Shown in pieces: positions 42,234 to 54,885 of a DNA stretch of 64,000 nucleotides. Numbering within the stretch: the stretch's first letter is position 1; each line of letters starts with the position of its first letter. The notes beneath the pieces are model-generated. The model was not told where the DNA came from and did not search any database. It saw nothing but the letters and a program-made list of their open reading frames with translations. A program made the translations under genes and the position numbers. This DNA comes from Gambelia wislizenii (lineage: Eukaryota > Chordata > Lepidosauria > Squamata > Crotaphytidae): contig JAUMIR010000002.1 of assembly GCA_030847615.1 (NCBI GenBank), forward strand, positions 197,267,809 to 197,331,808, given 5' to 3'.

Positions 42234-45200
42234 CTGGGAAAAGAAAAACAAGAATATTATAGCTGGTATTTAGATTAACCTACTGCAAGAGAGGGCAAAA
42301 TGCACTGGAAGGAAAACTGTGGAACTTGAGCTCTCTCATGGCATTTATGGAGTGACTTCTTAGACACAGCATCAAAGGGGGATGCTAGTAACCAAGGGAA
42401 ACTGACTATATTTACTGTATAAAATAACCCCTAATTTAGGTTATATATTATTGTCAAACTCAGTCAATGATTTAGAAGGGGGTAAATGGGACATGTCAAA
42501 ATATCTGATGACTGATCTCTACAAGGAACATTTCTGCTGCACTTTTGCAACCGAGTCTGTAATATTAGTTTGTCTCTGTAAACATCTTGGCCCTTCCTGA
42601 TTTCTACATATCCAATACTTTAGCTGGATTTCATAATAGGCTATATGCTTCTATTTCATGGGGTAGTCTTTTGGGAACTTTTCATGCAAAAAGTTAAGAC
42701 TACAGAACCATTTAATTTGCTCCTACAACAGAACAACAGATAACTTATCCTCATTTACAACCAAATCCACAACCTGGAATTTCTCTTGATTCCTGACACT
42801 TCTCATATTCAAGCACCAGTATAACATTTAGGCTATTGCATAAATACTGTCCCAATTGCTTACAGGATCACTGCTAACAATTCTATTCAAGGATTATGAT
42901 GTCCACATTAGAGAAGTGAGATATGTTCTTCTTCCAAATTCACAAGCATGGCAATACCAAAGAGGAAATCAGCTGTCTTGAATTTAAGGCTGCAATTCTA
43001 TGTATACTTGCCCATAAATAAGTGTGACAGAATTCAGTGGGATTAAGTACCTGGCTTGTGGGGGCAATTTGCTAACACACATTGGAAACTGCTTAATGTG
43101 GTGTAGATGTGTAAAGTGCTATTGCTTAACAATTTGTAAGCTGCTCTGACAGCCTTTGTGGCTGAAGAGCGGGGTATACATACCTAATAAATAAATTTCT
43201 GAGTAGACATATAAAGAATTGAAATGTAAGCACTTAAAACTTTGAGATTATCTCAGAAATATCAAAGAAAATGTAAAAGTGAAAAATGAAAATGGAAATC
43301 CTTTCTAGGGTTGTCTATTAGAAGAAAAAACTACTAAGAACTCAAGAGAGTTTCCTTCTGAGATAATTAGCAAGACAGCTGACTGATGCACTAAGAAATA
43401 TCAACCATGGCCATTCTGGACTTTCTCATAGTAGGGCACTGCAGTTAATATACACTATAATATTCTTTGTCAAAACCCAAATGATCAGGAACTACACACT
43501 TCACATTACTGAAAACAAGCTGCATTTTATTATATTCCATTTCATATTAAAAAGATTAATGAACCCTCAAGAATAGATTCCTCACCTTTGCTTTTTCACT
43601 AGGCTCTATGACGATGCCATTGGTAGAGTTATTGAGCTCTCTGGATACAACACAGAGAAATTCTGCTTGGTCTTCATTTCCATAGTTATAGGAAGATCCA
43701 ATACTGATTAGCTGATGGAAGGATAAATGGAGAAGATGTAATGATTAAAAGCAGCAATATGTGATAAATGTTATGGGGTCAAACTAAAATGTCATTGGCG
43801 CAGTTTCTGGTCTCCAACAAAGGTCAGTTACACAACTGCAAGGGAAGCTACAAAATACAAGTCCATAAGTAGGCAGTCTGTGCTTCTTCATATTCTTTCT
43901 TAGCTTTAAATAGTTTAAGGGCATGTCCATGTTTTAGCTTGACTCCTGAAAATGCTGCAATGCACTAAAACTCATGTAATCTGTGCAATTGTTCTCTGCC
44001 ATGCTACAGTGGCAAATTGATTTTCTCTCTTGTTGCAGGGCTACATACACCTGCACACTGTAATCAAACTGGATACTAATCACATAACTAGCAATGATTG
44101 TAGATATCAATCCTAGTTCCTACATCAACAACTTTCCTGTTGGATTTTAAAATATACCAATATTTAAAATCAAATCCTGTGTGGCTGGAGGCTCCAGATA
44201 TATCTCGGGAAACACCAACCAAAACAGTTAAGGGCTTAACATTATGGTATGAACATGAACATGAACACACAGGTGCTTCTGTATAACAGCATTCAACTCC
44301 AGACATTTGAAAGCAGATAGATGAAAACAGAGAGAAAGGAGAAAAGCAAAGTAATTTTACAGACGCTAACAATAGTGAATAACAAGACTCTGAAAAGTAC
44401 ATCATTAAAAGCTATAAGCATAAATGGAGCACAAACTGGTATTCAAAGGAGACCAGACACACAGACAAGGAGAATTTTAGCATACTATGGCAAACAATAA
44501 TCAAATACTTGTATGGCAGTAGTATTATGGCAGGTGGAAAAAAGTATCTTGAGAACTTCTAAAACTGTAGTGAGCATACCTCCCTAAGGTTTAAGGACTT
44601 CTTGAGCTTGGTATATTTATTAAACAGGAATGGATATGAAACTTGTAGTGTGCTCTCCCATGAAGTGTAAGGGGACAGATGAATAATGCTGCAGGCATGG
44701 CCTGGATGAGCTGTTTTGGTAGTTCTGATTTCTACCATACAGTGTTTCTGGCCAAGTCACCTTCTGCTGGCTCTTGACAGGGACCAATGCTGGATATTCA
44801 GCCCAAATGGCTGGCTGAGCTGGGTATGGGGCATCCAGAGAGGAGGAGGAGGAGAGTTAGCGTCCTTTCCTCAGGATGCCACCCATATTTACAGTCAAAC
44901 CCCGCAGTGCCCAAATAGAGTATGTAGAAAGCTGCCCTCTGGAAATATTCAGAAGATTAATTTTCTTGGGCAGAAGCCTTTACTTCTACAGAGTTTCTTT
45001 AAAATATATATAACAAATCCAATCTGAAATAATAATTCAAGTTTATTAAGGGGAAAAGAAACCTACTGACCACCTTGTATAAAACAATCTAAACTCTAAC
45101 AATCTGAATAGGGGGAGTCTTGACCAAAGTAGATTTTGCAACACTGCAGGAAGCTCAGCTTGATTATAACATGGTAACAACACTGGATGAACCACAATTC

Positions 45201-48200
45201 CACACTGGACAAAATATAGTAATATATTTTTTTCATCAACTTAGAATTGACAGAAAGTGTGTTAACCAAAGACCTATCATGTTATTGCCTTCATCTGACA
45301 GATAAGCCCCCACCTGCCCCACTGCTGCTTCTACAGTGGATAAGAAAACCAGTGGATGGTGCTAGGACACTGCGGCATCCAAATAAAGCAAAAATAACCC
45401 CCCTTATTTGTGACCTTTCTTTCAGCAGAAACTATTTTGCTAATAGGGCAAAAAATTACCCCGCAATACCATCAATGCTACGTCTTCTTATAGATATATA
45501 AAAACAGCCTTTTCCCTTCAAGTTTTATGTTCATTTCCTAATTTGGGAAACGGAAGGTTTCACAACAAGGGCTCTTTCCAATGGAAATAATAATGGTAAT
45601 ATTTATAAGACACAGAAATTACATTGGTGATTGATTGATTACAAAAAGGAGGTCTGTCAACTACTCAAAAGAAATATCTGCTAACAGTTTTATCTTGGAT
45701 GTATATTCTGCTTCTTTAGCCATTGTATTACTGTTATATTTTAAAATATTGCATTTTTAACAGACTGTACAGTGGCTATTAGGTGCATTAAAAGTGGTTT
45801 AAATAATATCAATAAAAAGACAAATCAAATAAAGTATGATCAGTTATTGAAATCACAAGATGATCAGCATGTTAAGGGGCCCAGTAGCCAAACTTCTCCA
45901 CAGGGACAAGAAGGCTAGGTACAGCTCATGTTTTATTAGAAACTCTACATTTTCTGAGTTCTAAAATGGCAGCAAGGAACAGACACAATACATTCCTGTC
46001 AAGAGCAAATAATAAGAGTGACAGATAAGCCATAACAGATGCCCAGTGAAGTATACCCATCTTCTGGATAGGGAAAAAACTATTAGCACGGGATACCTGT
46101 TCAAATTTCCATCCATCAGACATTGTGGACACCATCTGAGTGAGCTCTTCCTCTTGGCACTGCAAGACTCTGTATACATGCTTGACAGGTCCCTGAAATC
46201 CAAAGGGGATACTAATTAACAAACCAGAAATCTGAATTTTGATTTTGCTAAGAATGACCCCTTGCTGAAAAAGGGAATGCATCTATGGTTTAACCTCAAG
46301 AAAGTTAATGTACAATCACAGTGTCTGCTGACTTCTGAGAAAACATACCTCTAAAGAAGTGTAGATGGGCACTTCAACCGCCCCTGATTGTGTAAAGGAT
46401 GAAGACATGTGACAGGGTTTTGCTGCAGACAGAAAAACCAGTAACAGCCTGCGGAGATAATGTGGCTAGAGTTTGGATGATAGGCCACAAGACTGTACAG
46501 GCATACTGCATCTAACAGCAGTATATAGTCGTCCCTCCACATTCGCGGCTTTGATGTTTGGGGTTTTTGAGTATTCGCGGTTTCTCCTCCTTTTCCTCCC
46601 CCTCCCCTCTACCTCAGGGGCTTCGCTACGTTTGGAGTGGGGAGCCAAGGCGCCCCCCCCCGCTCTCCTGGGGCTTGCCTCCGTTTGAAACGGAGAGCCA
46701 AACCCAGAGAGAGCAAGAAGGGGGGCGCTTTAGACCCTATCTCCCTGCTCCCTCGGGGGTTGGCTCCCCACTCCAAACAGAGCCAAGCCCAGGGAGAGTG
46801 GGGAGATGGGGTCTAAAGCACCTCCTCCCCACTTTCCTGGGGCTTGCCTCCGTTTGAAATGGAGATCGAAGCCCAGAGAGCAAGGAGGGGGCGCTTTAGA
46901 CCCAATCTCCCTGCTCCCTCAGGGGTTGGCTTCCCACTCCAAACAGAGCCAAGCCCAGGGAGAGTGGGGAGATGGAGTCTAAAGCACCCCCTCCCCACTT
47001 TCCTGGGGCTTGCCTCCATTTGAAATGGAGCGCCAAGCCCTGAGAGAGCAAGGAGGGGGGCGATTTATAACCGCTCTCCCTGGGCTTGGCTGTTTGGAGT
47101 GGAGAGCAACTTTGGGGTGGCGGCTGAAAAGTGGCTATGAGGCTTCAAAAGCTGAAAAGTGGCTATGAGGCTTTTACCACTTTGGAAGGGCCGGGGGGGG
47201 GTTTTGCAGGTGGGTGGGGGGAGGTGTATTTTATTCACATTTTTTTCACATTCGCAGGGTTCTTGCACCCCTAACCCCCACGAATGTGGAGGGATGACTG
47301 TCTGTTGAGACTCCAGAAAGGCACTGTGGAGATAGATGCCTCAAAGGAACTAAAACAAAGATAATACAGAACCAATGGGAAAGGCAGAGAAGAGATCTAG
47401 CCTGTCTCTCTCTCTCCAGCATTCCAAATTTGGGCAGCTCCTCCAGTCATCAAAGTCTTGCACTGAGTACATATCCTATTCCTTTCTGTTTAACACAAGC
47501 ACTACCCAGAAAAAGTGAGGGCTACTCAGTGTCTGTTGAAGTAACATGGACAAGCTTTCTAAGCTCTTTTGGTTTCAAACCCTTTCCCCTGGAAGACAAG
47601 CAACATGTTGGACCTATCAACCCCAATGCTCTAAGAAATTTTCAAGAAAATGGAAGAATAATTAACTCTGCTCCCCCTGGGATTGTTGTTTTGTTTTGTT
47701 TTTTAAACTCTGCAGCAAAATCTGGTATTTATACACCCTATGTAGTTATAACTGTCTAAATGCTGACCAGAGTCCATAGATCTTTTTCCTGTTTTTTTTT
47801 AAAATAGGCAATATCATCACTAAGATGTTGCACTTTCTCTCCATGCAGATTATAGCAGCAGAGAAAACACCTCTCCCTTCTTCCACACTGCAGCTAAGAG
47901 AACTCAGGAAAAGGGAGGTGTTGGTGGCAACAGCAAATAATGACTGGTCAAGCCAATATTTGTAGACCTTGATTCTGGCCACAAATTTTTCTCTTCTGCT
48001 TTCTTACTTGAGAAGTTCTGCTTTCATTGTCCCGTATTCGCTCCTTCACCAGCCGCACGAGAGATGCAATGTTGTAAAACTCAGCTTCTTCTAGCACGCC
48101 TAGGAATGGGATCAGAACACACAGTTGGCTTTTTGCAGCTAATCTTGAAAAGGGAAGAATGCTAGGGAAAAAACACCACACTCCCACCCAATCGCCAATG

Positions 48201-51200
48201 CTGTCATACTGCAATATTTCTATAATATGACTAGATATGTGATGGTCCAGAAAAAAACTGGAAACAATTCAGGAACCCGCCCCCATTTTCCAACCCCCCC
48301 CGCCAAAAAAACTTTGGAAATTTTTAAAAGGAAAATGGGATTTTGGAATGATTTCTTTTATAGTGATGAATACAATATTTAAGATAAGGTGTTCATATAT
48401 TGACTCCCTCCCAAATTATTTCTAAAAACTAAATAAAAGAAAGACTTCAATGTAAGACAGTATAGTATATAGTAAGTATCTGATCAATGCAAATCTTGGT
48501 CTTGATATCCCATTCTCATCCTTTTTATGGGAACAGACACTTTATGTCTGCTTGACACCATGGAAGACTAGAGGAAACAAATTAATTTTCTTTATTTTGC
48601 TAATGTTTGTGGTTGCATTATTATGGTTGCATTATTATAGTTTTTGTATTTGCTTCTATTAATGTGGCAGAACCAAAGAGGTTCCTTATAGTTCAAGACC
48701 CAATAGCTCCATTTGCAACAAATAATTTTTTAAAAAAGGGAATTCCATTTGTAACTATTACTGACTGAGCTGTACCTTGGGTATAACAAACGTGATAATT
48801 TTACGCCAAACAAAATTGAATAATTGTCTCATATTATGTATATAATATCTTTATGTTCCTAAAGTAATAAAGTGGTTGTCAATCTGTAAAGCTATCACTT
48901 CCTCCCTCTCCAAATTTTGTGAAAATTTCAGGTTTTTTCCTATAAAAGGGAAACCCCCCTCCCTGCTTCAAAATTTTCAGAAATTTTACATCTCTAAATA
49001 TGGCAATATATGCAGACTTACATTTTAACTCAGTAACCCATCAACAAATCCACAGATGTGTTGTACAACCAAAATCTCATTTTGCTAGGAGCAAAATGAA
49101 ACAGGGAAAAAATGCACTACAGAAATCTGGAAACACCTCTATTTCATGAATGATGAACTGTGTGTACATGTCCCCCCTGCCCCAGGAAACGAAAACTAGA
49201 ATACAGTACAGCCCCCGTATCTGTGAGACCCAAATCTGTGGTTTCACTTACTCACATCCGAAAAAATATGTCCTCTTCGGCATTTTCTAGGCATGCTTCT
49301 GCTGGAAGCTGACCACAGAGTCACGCTGGAAGACCTAGAATATGCCTAGAAAGGCATTCTCTCTAGGAATTGCTAGGTCCTCCAGCATGACTCTATGGTA
49401 TGCTTGGGTTGGAAGCCATTCATTTTAATAGGGTTCGCTATTATCTGCAGTTTCTGGTATCCACAGGAACATATCCCCCATGGATACAGAGGTCGTACTG
49501 TAGTAACTTGGGTATTTAAGACAATCTAGTTGTTGTCTTTTGGAAGACTGGGGACACATTTTTCTGAAATCCCTACAAGCAGATTTTCAAATGGGTTAAC
49601 TATACGAACAATCCAGTTGTATATATGTGTAATTTTGTTTACAGATTTTATTTCATATGTAAGTTAACATGAGACCTGCATGCACAGACAACTTTTTTCT
49701 TGGCCAAAGGGCTCTAAGCTATTTTTTTTTAATTTACATCCTGAGACAGTCTCTCATCTACATATGTTTGCACTGGGTCTTTCCAGTCTCCTTTGTTTTA
49801 TTTCAGTCTAAAATAAAACATGTTCTCATAATGCAGAAACATGCAGAATAGGAAATTAGTGAACTTAAGCATATCTAATTCTGGATTGGAAGGAGGCCAA
49901 AATGCATTCACGATACTCTAGTATTCGAGGATACAGACTGCTTTATAATTTTGCCAAACTCAAACTAAGCACTTCAATCCTATTTTCTTACCTTCTTCTG
50001 CCAATTCTTTGTTTATTATGAGTTTTCCATGCCGGAGGTAGTTCAGGATTGGACCAAAATAAGTGGGATCCCTATCAATGAGATATGCCCCTGTTTCATC
50101 CTGTTGGAAATATACCAGTGTCAGATTCTGATGCTGAAAAGGATAATTCAGTAGAATGAAGATACAGTAGGCCCTTGGTATCGGCTGGGGTTTGGTTCCA
50201 GGACCCCACTCCCATGAACACCAAAGTCCGTGGATGCTCAAGTCCCATTATATACAATGGCATAGTAAAATGGTGCCCCTTATATACAATGGCAAAATCA
50301 AGGTTTGCTTCTTGAATTTTTTTTTTTGGGGGGGTGTTAATATTTTCAAGCCATGAATGGTGGAATCTGTGGATGCCAAATCTGTGGATACAGAGGGACA
50401 ACTGTAGTTGCTGTACAGCTAGTGTTATAAAAATGGAAATTTGGTTCTCAACAATCAAAACAAAACAAATCATTAATCTTAACAAAACTAGTAGGCTCCA
50501 CTTAAGCATTTGAATCTATCTTGAATCATCCATAAAAGATAGCAGTTGGACTTAAAATGTTTTACTGTTATAGTGTATAGTCTGAGTGAAGAGGACATGA
50601 AATAGTGACGGTGAATGGGAAGAAAAAGGTAAGATTCCAAGGTCCTGTGTCAATGGGTAGCAGGAAGCCTGTATTTCTGGATTTTTACTATTAGATGACA
50701 ACATGATGCAATTAAAAAGGTAGGCCTCCACCCCCATAACAACATTACACCCAGTTATACAATCATGCTTATTTACTACAAATAAACTGTTCTTAAGTCC
50801 ACAATAGCAGTAGCAGTCTCATAAAATCCATGTATTTTCACCAAATTTTGACCAATTATGAGCAGCAATTTAAAAAACTAGCTGTACCCGGCGTAACATA
50901 CACTGTTATAGTGAAGAGTTGCATAGTGGAGGTGGAGCAGGGAGGGGAGCTCTGTTTAGGCTCCTGGAGTCCTTGCCATGGCTTCTGTGTCAGCCACCCT
51001 CACCACTGCCCCCCTGACTGGGATCACGACAACCACTGTCTCATTGGTGGCAGTGGTAGCTCCTCCTCTTCAACACTGCACACTGAGGTGAGTGGCTGGC
51101 AATGGGGCTCTTGTAAGGCTGGGGTTATAGATGCAGATTGAGTGGTAGGAGTGGACTGTGAGGTGGAGAGGGAATTTGCATGTGTGTGGTGATTGGCTGA

Positions 51201-54200
51201 GAGAGTGAGAGGAAGGAGGAACAATGTTTCCTAAGTGGCCAATCAGCACACTGGGAAAGGCAACATACCCAAGACTTTTATATATACAGTTGTCCCTTCA
51301 TATTCACTGGGTTTGGTTCCAAAATCAGGGAATACTCAAGTTCCATTATATGCTCTCTCTCTGGCTTTTCTTCGCAAACAAAGATTCAGGAAGGACTCAT
51401 CCTGTGTTTTCTGCAAGCGCGCTGATGACTAAAAAGGCCAATCCGAGATAAACAAGTCCGGTTGCAGAAAGCACAACAGAAGGTCTCCTTGGGTGATGTT
51501 TCCGGGTTGTGATTCTTTCTGCATTGTCATTTCTCTTCAAGACTTGTTTGACGTGAGTTCTCAAATAAGGCTGCAGCATTGTGGATAGTGTGTCTCCATG
51601 CCTTCCGATGTGAGGCCAGGGTGGACCATTGTTGGTGATCAATTTGGCCGAGCCTGAGATGTGTTTCAGGGAGTCCTTGTATCACTTTTTTGGAGCGCCC
51701 TTCTTACGCTGACCCATCGTGAGTTCACCATAGAGTACTATTTTTGGGAGGTGATGGTCCTACATCCTAGAAACGTGCCCTGCCCAGTGCAGCTGTGTTT
51801 TCAATATTATGGCCTCAATGCTGGTGATCCATGCTTGCTCAAGGACAGCAACATTTGTCACGGCATAGCAAAATGGTGTCCCTTACATAAGATGGCAAAA
51901 TCAAGGTTTGTTTTCTGGATTATTATTTTTTTAAAGAATATTTTCAAGCCATGAATACTTAAATCCGTGGATACCAAATCCGTGGCTACAGAGGGACAAC
52001 TTAAATCCGTGGATACCAAATCCGTGGCTACAGAGGGACAACTGTATATAGATGGAATGGGAAACCATGAACACTACTACTCCCTCTCCTTCCCTTGGAC
52101 CTTTAAAAATCTCTTTCTCTTATGTGTCAAGTAAATATGATTCTAAACGGTAAGGAACAAACCATTATTTTACAGTATTAGTAAACAACACTTCAAAAAC
52201 ACACAAACAATGGTAGGGCATTCCTTTTGCTACTGGCTTAAAAACATTTTTATACAAATTGCTACAGATGTAGTTCTATACACTTTTATTTGCGGGTAAG
52301 TCCAACTGAACTCAATAAAACTTACATCTGAGTAGATGTGTATAGGAGCACACTACACAAAAACTATAATGAAGGAAAACAGGTCAAATATTCCCCCATG
52401 GTTAAATTATACACGCATGCCTTCAATCAAGCAGTATTTTAAAGCACCTTATTTTCAAATTAAAACTCTGTTCGACAAAACAGTTAAGTAAGGTCTTTTA
52501 CCAGACACTCACAATACTTCATAGAACTTAAATATTATCAGCAGTTATCTGTTGAAAACCACCACTCTGTTTGAGTAAGTTAACTTGGCTCACATTTTTA
52601 AGTACTGGAGATGGGAGCAAGACAAACTGCCATATATTATGAATATTGATTTTTTTAAAAATGCAGTCTTTATTTCACTAATGTACAGCTATTCTGGAGA
52701 TCAGGGATGCCAAAGTCATAATCCTCTAAATGTGGCTGGACCAGCCCCAGTTACCACTCAAAGCTCCAGTTCAATAACATCTGAAGAGCTCACAGGTTCC
52801 CCAGTCTCACTGGAGACTAGGTTAGGTTTAGTTTGTCCTTAGTGAAGCAAGAAATATCTTGGATTGAGAGGATATAATATAATATAATACAACAGCCACA
52901 CATAAGAGAACAGGTTCATATGCATGGTCTGCTTCCCAAGCCTCCCTACACTGAAACAATATCAAGAAAAGAGAGAAATGAAGTGAAACAGTGTTCATAA
53001 TAAGCCACGACTGTAGATAACTGCATGTATTTAGCCAGTGCTTTCACTGGAAGCTTATGAGCTGGCAAACATCAAGGTTGTGATATCAAACCTGGGATGA
53101 TGCTTTTCCTCCTTATAAACAGTGGAAGAGAGTAGAATGAGTTGGTAACTGACTTAGGAGGAAAGAGAACACTGATTCATACACAATACTGTATAAGGCA
53201 GGACAGAATATGTGGTCCTCCAAATGGCAAAGAATGATGGAAGTTGTAGTCCAATAACATCTAAATGCTGACATTCTATTTAGGATAAACAACTATGTAC
53301 GGCCAATTACTATTTATACAAGTATCACAATTTCACACCCACATATGAAGTGTGGTAAAATTCTTCATATCAATTGGTAAAATGATATGCCAGGCCTACC
53401 ATGTAGAAAAACATAACACTTGGTTATAGTTGCCTATGTCCATCCATTTATCCAAGCATCAAAAATTGTTCAATATATAACAACACAACAAACTACATAG
53501 TGCTTTGTAGCCAAGTGTGGAGGTTCCAATTTTTGCTCCTAAAAAGCCTAGAGCAGGGGTAGGTGGAAAGTACATCTGGATCTACTAGTAAATCTCCAGG
53601 TAAACTTCAGCAGATGTACTCTTGTTGACTGCCTTCAAGCCCTTTCTGACTTCTGGTGACAGTAAGGCAAACCTATTGTTTTGTTTTTTTTTTTTGGCAA
53701 GATTTGTTCAGAGGGGGTTTGCCATTGCCTTTCTCTGCGGCTGAGAGGGTGTTATTTGCCCAAGGTCACCCAGTGGGTTTCCATGGCTGAGTGGGGATTC
53801 GAACTCTGGTCTCCCAGAATCTTAGTTTACCACTCAAGCCACTCCCCCACACTGGCTCTACTGGGTTTTAAATCGGTATTTGTCACTTCTTTTTGGCTGA
53901 GCAGACTTCCTACGAAGGCTGTAGGGAAACCTGAAGCTCTGCAAAGACTCCTCTCTCGGAGTAACCGGCAAATAAACCCTAGGGACTATGAGAAGGGGCT
54001 TCTTGCTCTCCTCCTGGATCCTCCCAGATGGATCCATTTAGAATTGGCCCAGGACACAGGCCCCACCAGGGGAGAGGGGCTGACAGGGCTCTAGCCTGGG
54101 GGCCTGGGATTAGGACAGGGGCATGGCCTGATATTATTATACGTTTTTATCATGCAAATCCATTAAATAAATATAAATACCGTTGTCCCTTCATTTTTGC

Positions 54201-54885
54201 TGGGGTTTGGTTCCAGGACACACACACCCCTGCGCCGTGGATACCAAAATCCGTGAATACTGAAGTCCCATTCTATGCAATGGCATAGCAAAAGGGTGTC
54301 CCTTATATAAGATGGCAAAATCAAGGTTTGCTTTCTGGATTATTATTTTTTAAAGGATATTTTCAAGCCATGAATACTTAAATCCGTGGATATGGAGCGA
54401 CAACTGCATTACTGTGGTGTCATCATTGGAACTGAGTTATTTTAATTTTTATCCTAAGTCCTGTACGCAGAGCGTCTCCCTCCCCTTCACCTTAGGAGTC
54501 GGCAGGGGGCCCGCCCAAGATCCTGGCCTGAGGCCTCCCGAGAAAGGGGGCTCCGCGAGAGTCTCCGCCGGCTGCTCACCTTGTCCGAGCCCAGTTCGGG
54601 CCCCTCCTGGCAGCAGAGGCGGCAGAGGAAGGACTTGGGCTCGCGGCAAAGCGTCTGGCGGGTGCTCACGAAGTAGGTGCCGCCCACGTTGAGCCGCACC
54701 CACTTGGAGCCCCCGCCGCCGCCGCCGCCGCCTCCCCCGGCCCGGCTCTCAGGCTCCGGGGGCTCCGGGCCGCGCGTGGGGCCGGCGGCGGTGGCGGCGG
54801 CCGGGCGAGGGCTGGGAGGCCCCGGGAGCGGGCTGGGAGTGCGGCCCCGCGGCGGCGGACCCTCCCCTGCCGCCAACTCGGCCAT
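42204..54885 (-). CDS. KCTD2: KCTD2, complete coding region in six exons
   Basis: Exons 54885-54580, 50100-49992, 48099-48008, 46192-46097, 43711-43586 and 42233-42204 join in frame to 252 residues, close to mammalian KCTD2. KCTD2, with its relatives KCTD5 and KCTD17, is a BTB-domain substrate adaptor that assembles into pentamers and bridges CUL3 ubiquitin ligase to targets. Residues 1-58 are a disordered, Pro/Ala/Gly-rich tail ending in a run of ten glycines. The T1-type BTB domain runs from about 60 ([12 protein letters not shown]) to about 165 ([28 protein letters not shown]). The KCTD5-like C-terminal domain follows ([39 protein letters not shown]) and the chain ends ILQERGSRM. All introns have GT-AG ends. 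ATP5PD is divergent upstream. Confidence 0.97.
43041..43196 (+). repeat. SINE in KCTD2 intron 5
   Basis: A plus-strand copy of the SINE body: 'ggcttgtgggggcaattt', 'acacacattggaaactgc', 'gtgtagatgtgtaaagtgc', 'cagcctttgtggctgaag', ending AATAAATAAA. It starts beside 'ctgcaattctatgtatact', a piece of another repeat. Confidence 0.75.
43586..43711 (-). CDS. KCTD2: KCTD2 exon 5 (126 bp)
   Basis: 42 codons in phase 0, [18 protein letters not shown] to [10 protein letters not shown], with a CATCAG acceptor and a GTGAGG donor. It is part of the conserved C-terminal domain of KCTD2/5/17. Confidence 0.96.
46097..46192 (-). CDS. KCTD2: KCTD2 exon 4 (96 bp)
   Basis: 32 codons in phase 0, [17 protein letters not shown] to SDGWKFEQ, with a GGATTTCAG acceptor and a GTATCC donor. 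Confidence 0.96.
46526..47300. mobile_element. Tigger-like element with GC-rich tandem interior
   Basis: The ends are inverted (AGTCGTCCCTCCACATTCGC and AGTCATCCCTCCACATTCG) and match the element at 18.55 kb. TA precedes the left end. The interior is two to three tandem copies of a GC-rich unit of about 167 bp, anchored by 'cctggggcttgcctcc' near 46668, 46836 and 47002. It lies in KCTD2 intron 3. No coding capacity is evident despite open frames on both strands. Confidence 0.78.
48008..48099 (-). CDS. KCTD2: KCTD2 exon 3 (92 bp)
   Basis: It completes a split glycine codon and encodes [20 protein letters not shown] to ESRTSQ, the end of the BTB domain. The acceptor ends in TAG and the donor is GTAAG. 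Confidence 0.96.
49204..49500. mobile_element. Tigger-like MITE
   Basis: 297 bp with ends CAGTACAGCCCCCGTATCTG and the inverted partner CAGTACGACCTCTGTATCC, with TA on both sides (49202-49203, 49501-49502). The middle is itself a hairpin ('gctggaagacctagaat' facing 'aattgctaggtcctccagc'). Confidence 0.87.
49992..50100 (-). CDS. KCTD2: KCTD2 exon 2 (109 bp)
   Basis: It encodes [19 protein letters not shown] then [17 protein letters not shown] and the first base of a glycine codon. Donor GTAAGA, acceptor TCCAACAG. This is the centre of the BTB fold. Confidence 0.97.
50165..50404. mobile_element. Tigger-like MITE
   Basis: 240 bp, ends CAGTAGGCCCTTGGTATC and the inverted partner CAGTTGTCCCTCTGTATCC, with TA on both sides. 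The interior ('cccattatatacaatggc', 'caaaatcaaggtttgcttc') is shared with the copies at 51.3 and 54.2 kb. It begins only about 65 bp upstream of the exon 2 acceptor. Confidence 0.87.
51287..52044. mobile_element. Tigger-like MITE split by a LINE
   Basis: Ends CAGTTGTCCCTTCATATTC and the inverted partner CAGTTGTCCCTCTGTAGCC, flanked by TA. It is interrupted by a truncated LINE at 51353-51860. Near the right end a 42-bp unit ('aaatccgtggataccaaatc' starting at 51961 and again at 52003) is tandemly duplicated. Confidence 0.87.
51353..51860 (-). mobile_element. 5'-truncated copy of the AP-endonuclease LINE
   Basis: 508 bp that align without large gaps to 58009-58515 of the full-length element, with many differences of transition type at CpG sites. 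Its 3' end is the (AG)n tail abutting 'ttccattatatg' of the host MITE. The host resumes at 'ggcatagcaaaatgg'. No clear target duplication remains. Confidence 0.9.
53615..53862 (-). repeat. tRNA-derived SINE in KCTD2 intron 1
   Basis: The minus strand shows the head ('agagccagtgtgggggagtg'), 'ccatggaaacccactgg', 'gaccttgggcaaataac' and tail sequences ('gaagtcagaaagggcttgaa'). It is near complete. Confidence 0.8.
54180..54406. mobile_element. Tigger-like MITE
   Basis: Ends CCGTTGTCCCTTCATTTTTG and the inverted partner CAGTTGTCGCTCCATATCC. It shares 'atgcaatggcatagcaaaag' and 'tttcaagccatgaatactt' with the copy at 51.3 kb. It lies about 170 bp from the KCTD2 exon 1 donor, on the intron side. 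Confidence 0.82.

Noticed and set aside
46466..47268. Several open frames on both strands in a GC-rich block
   Set aside because: They follow the tandem GC-rich interior of a Tigger-like element. Lack of stops there is an effect of composition.
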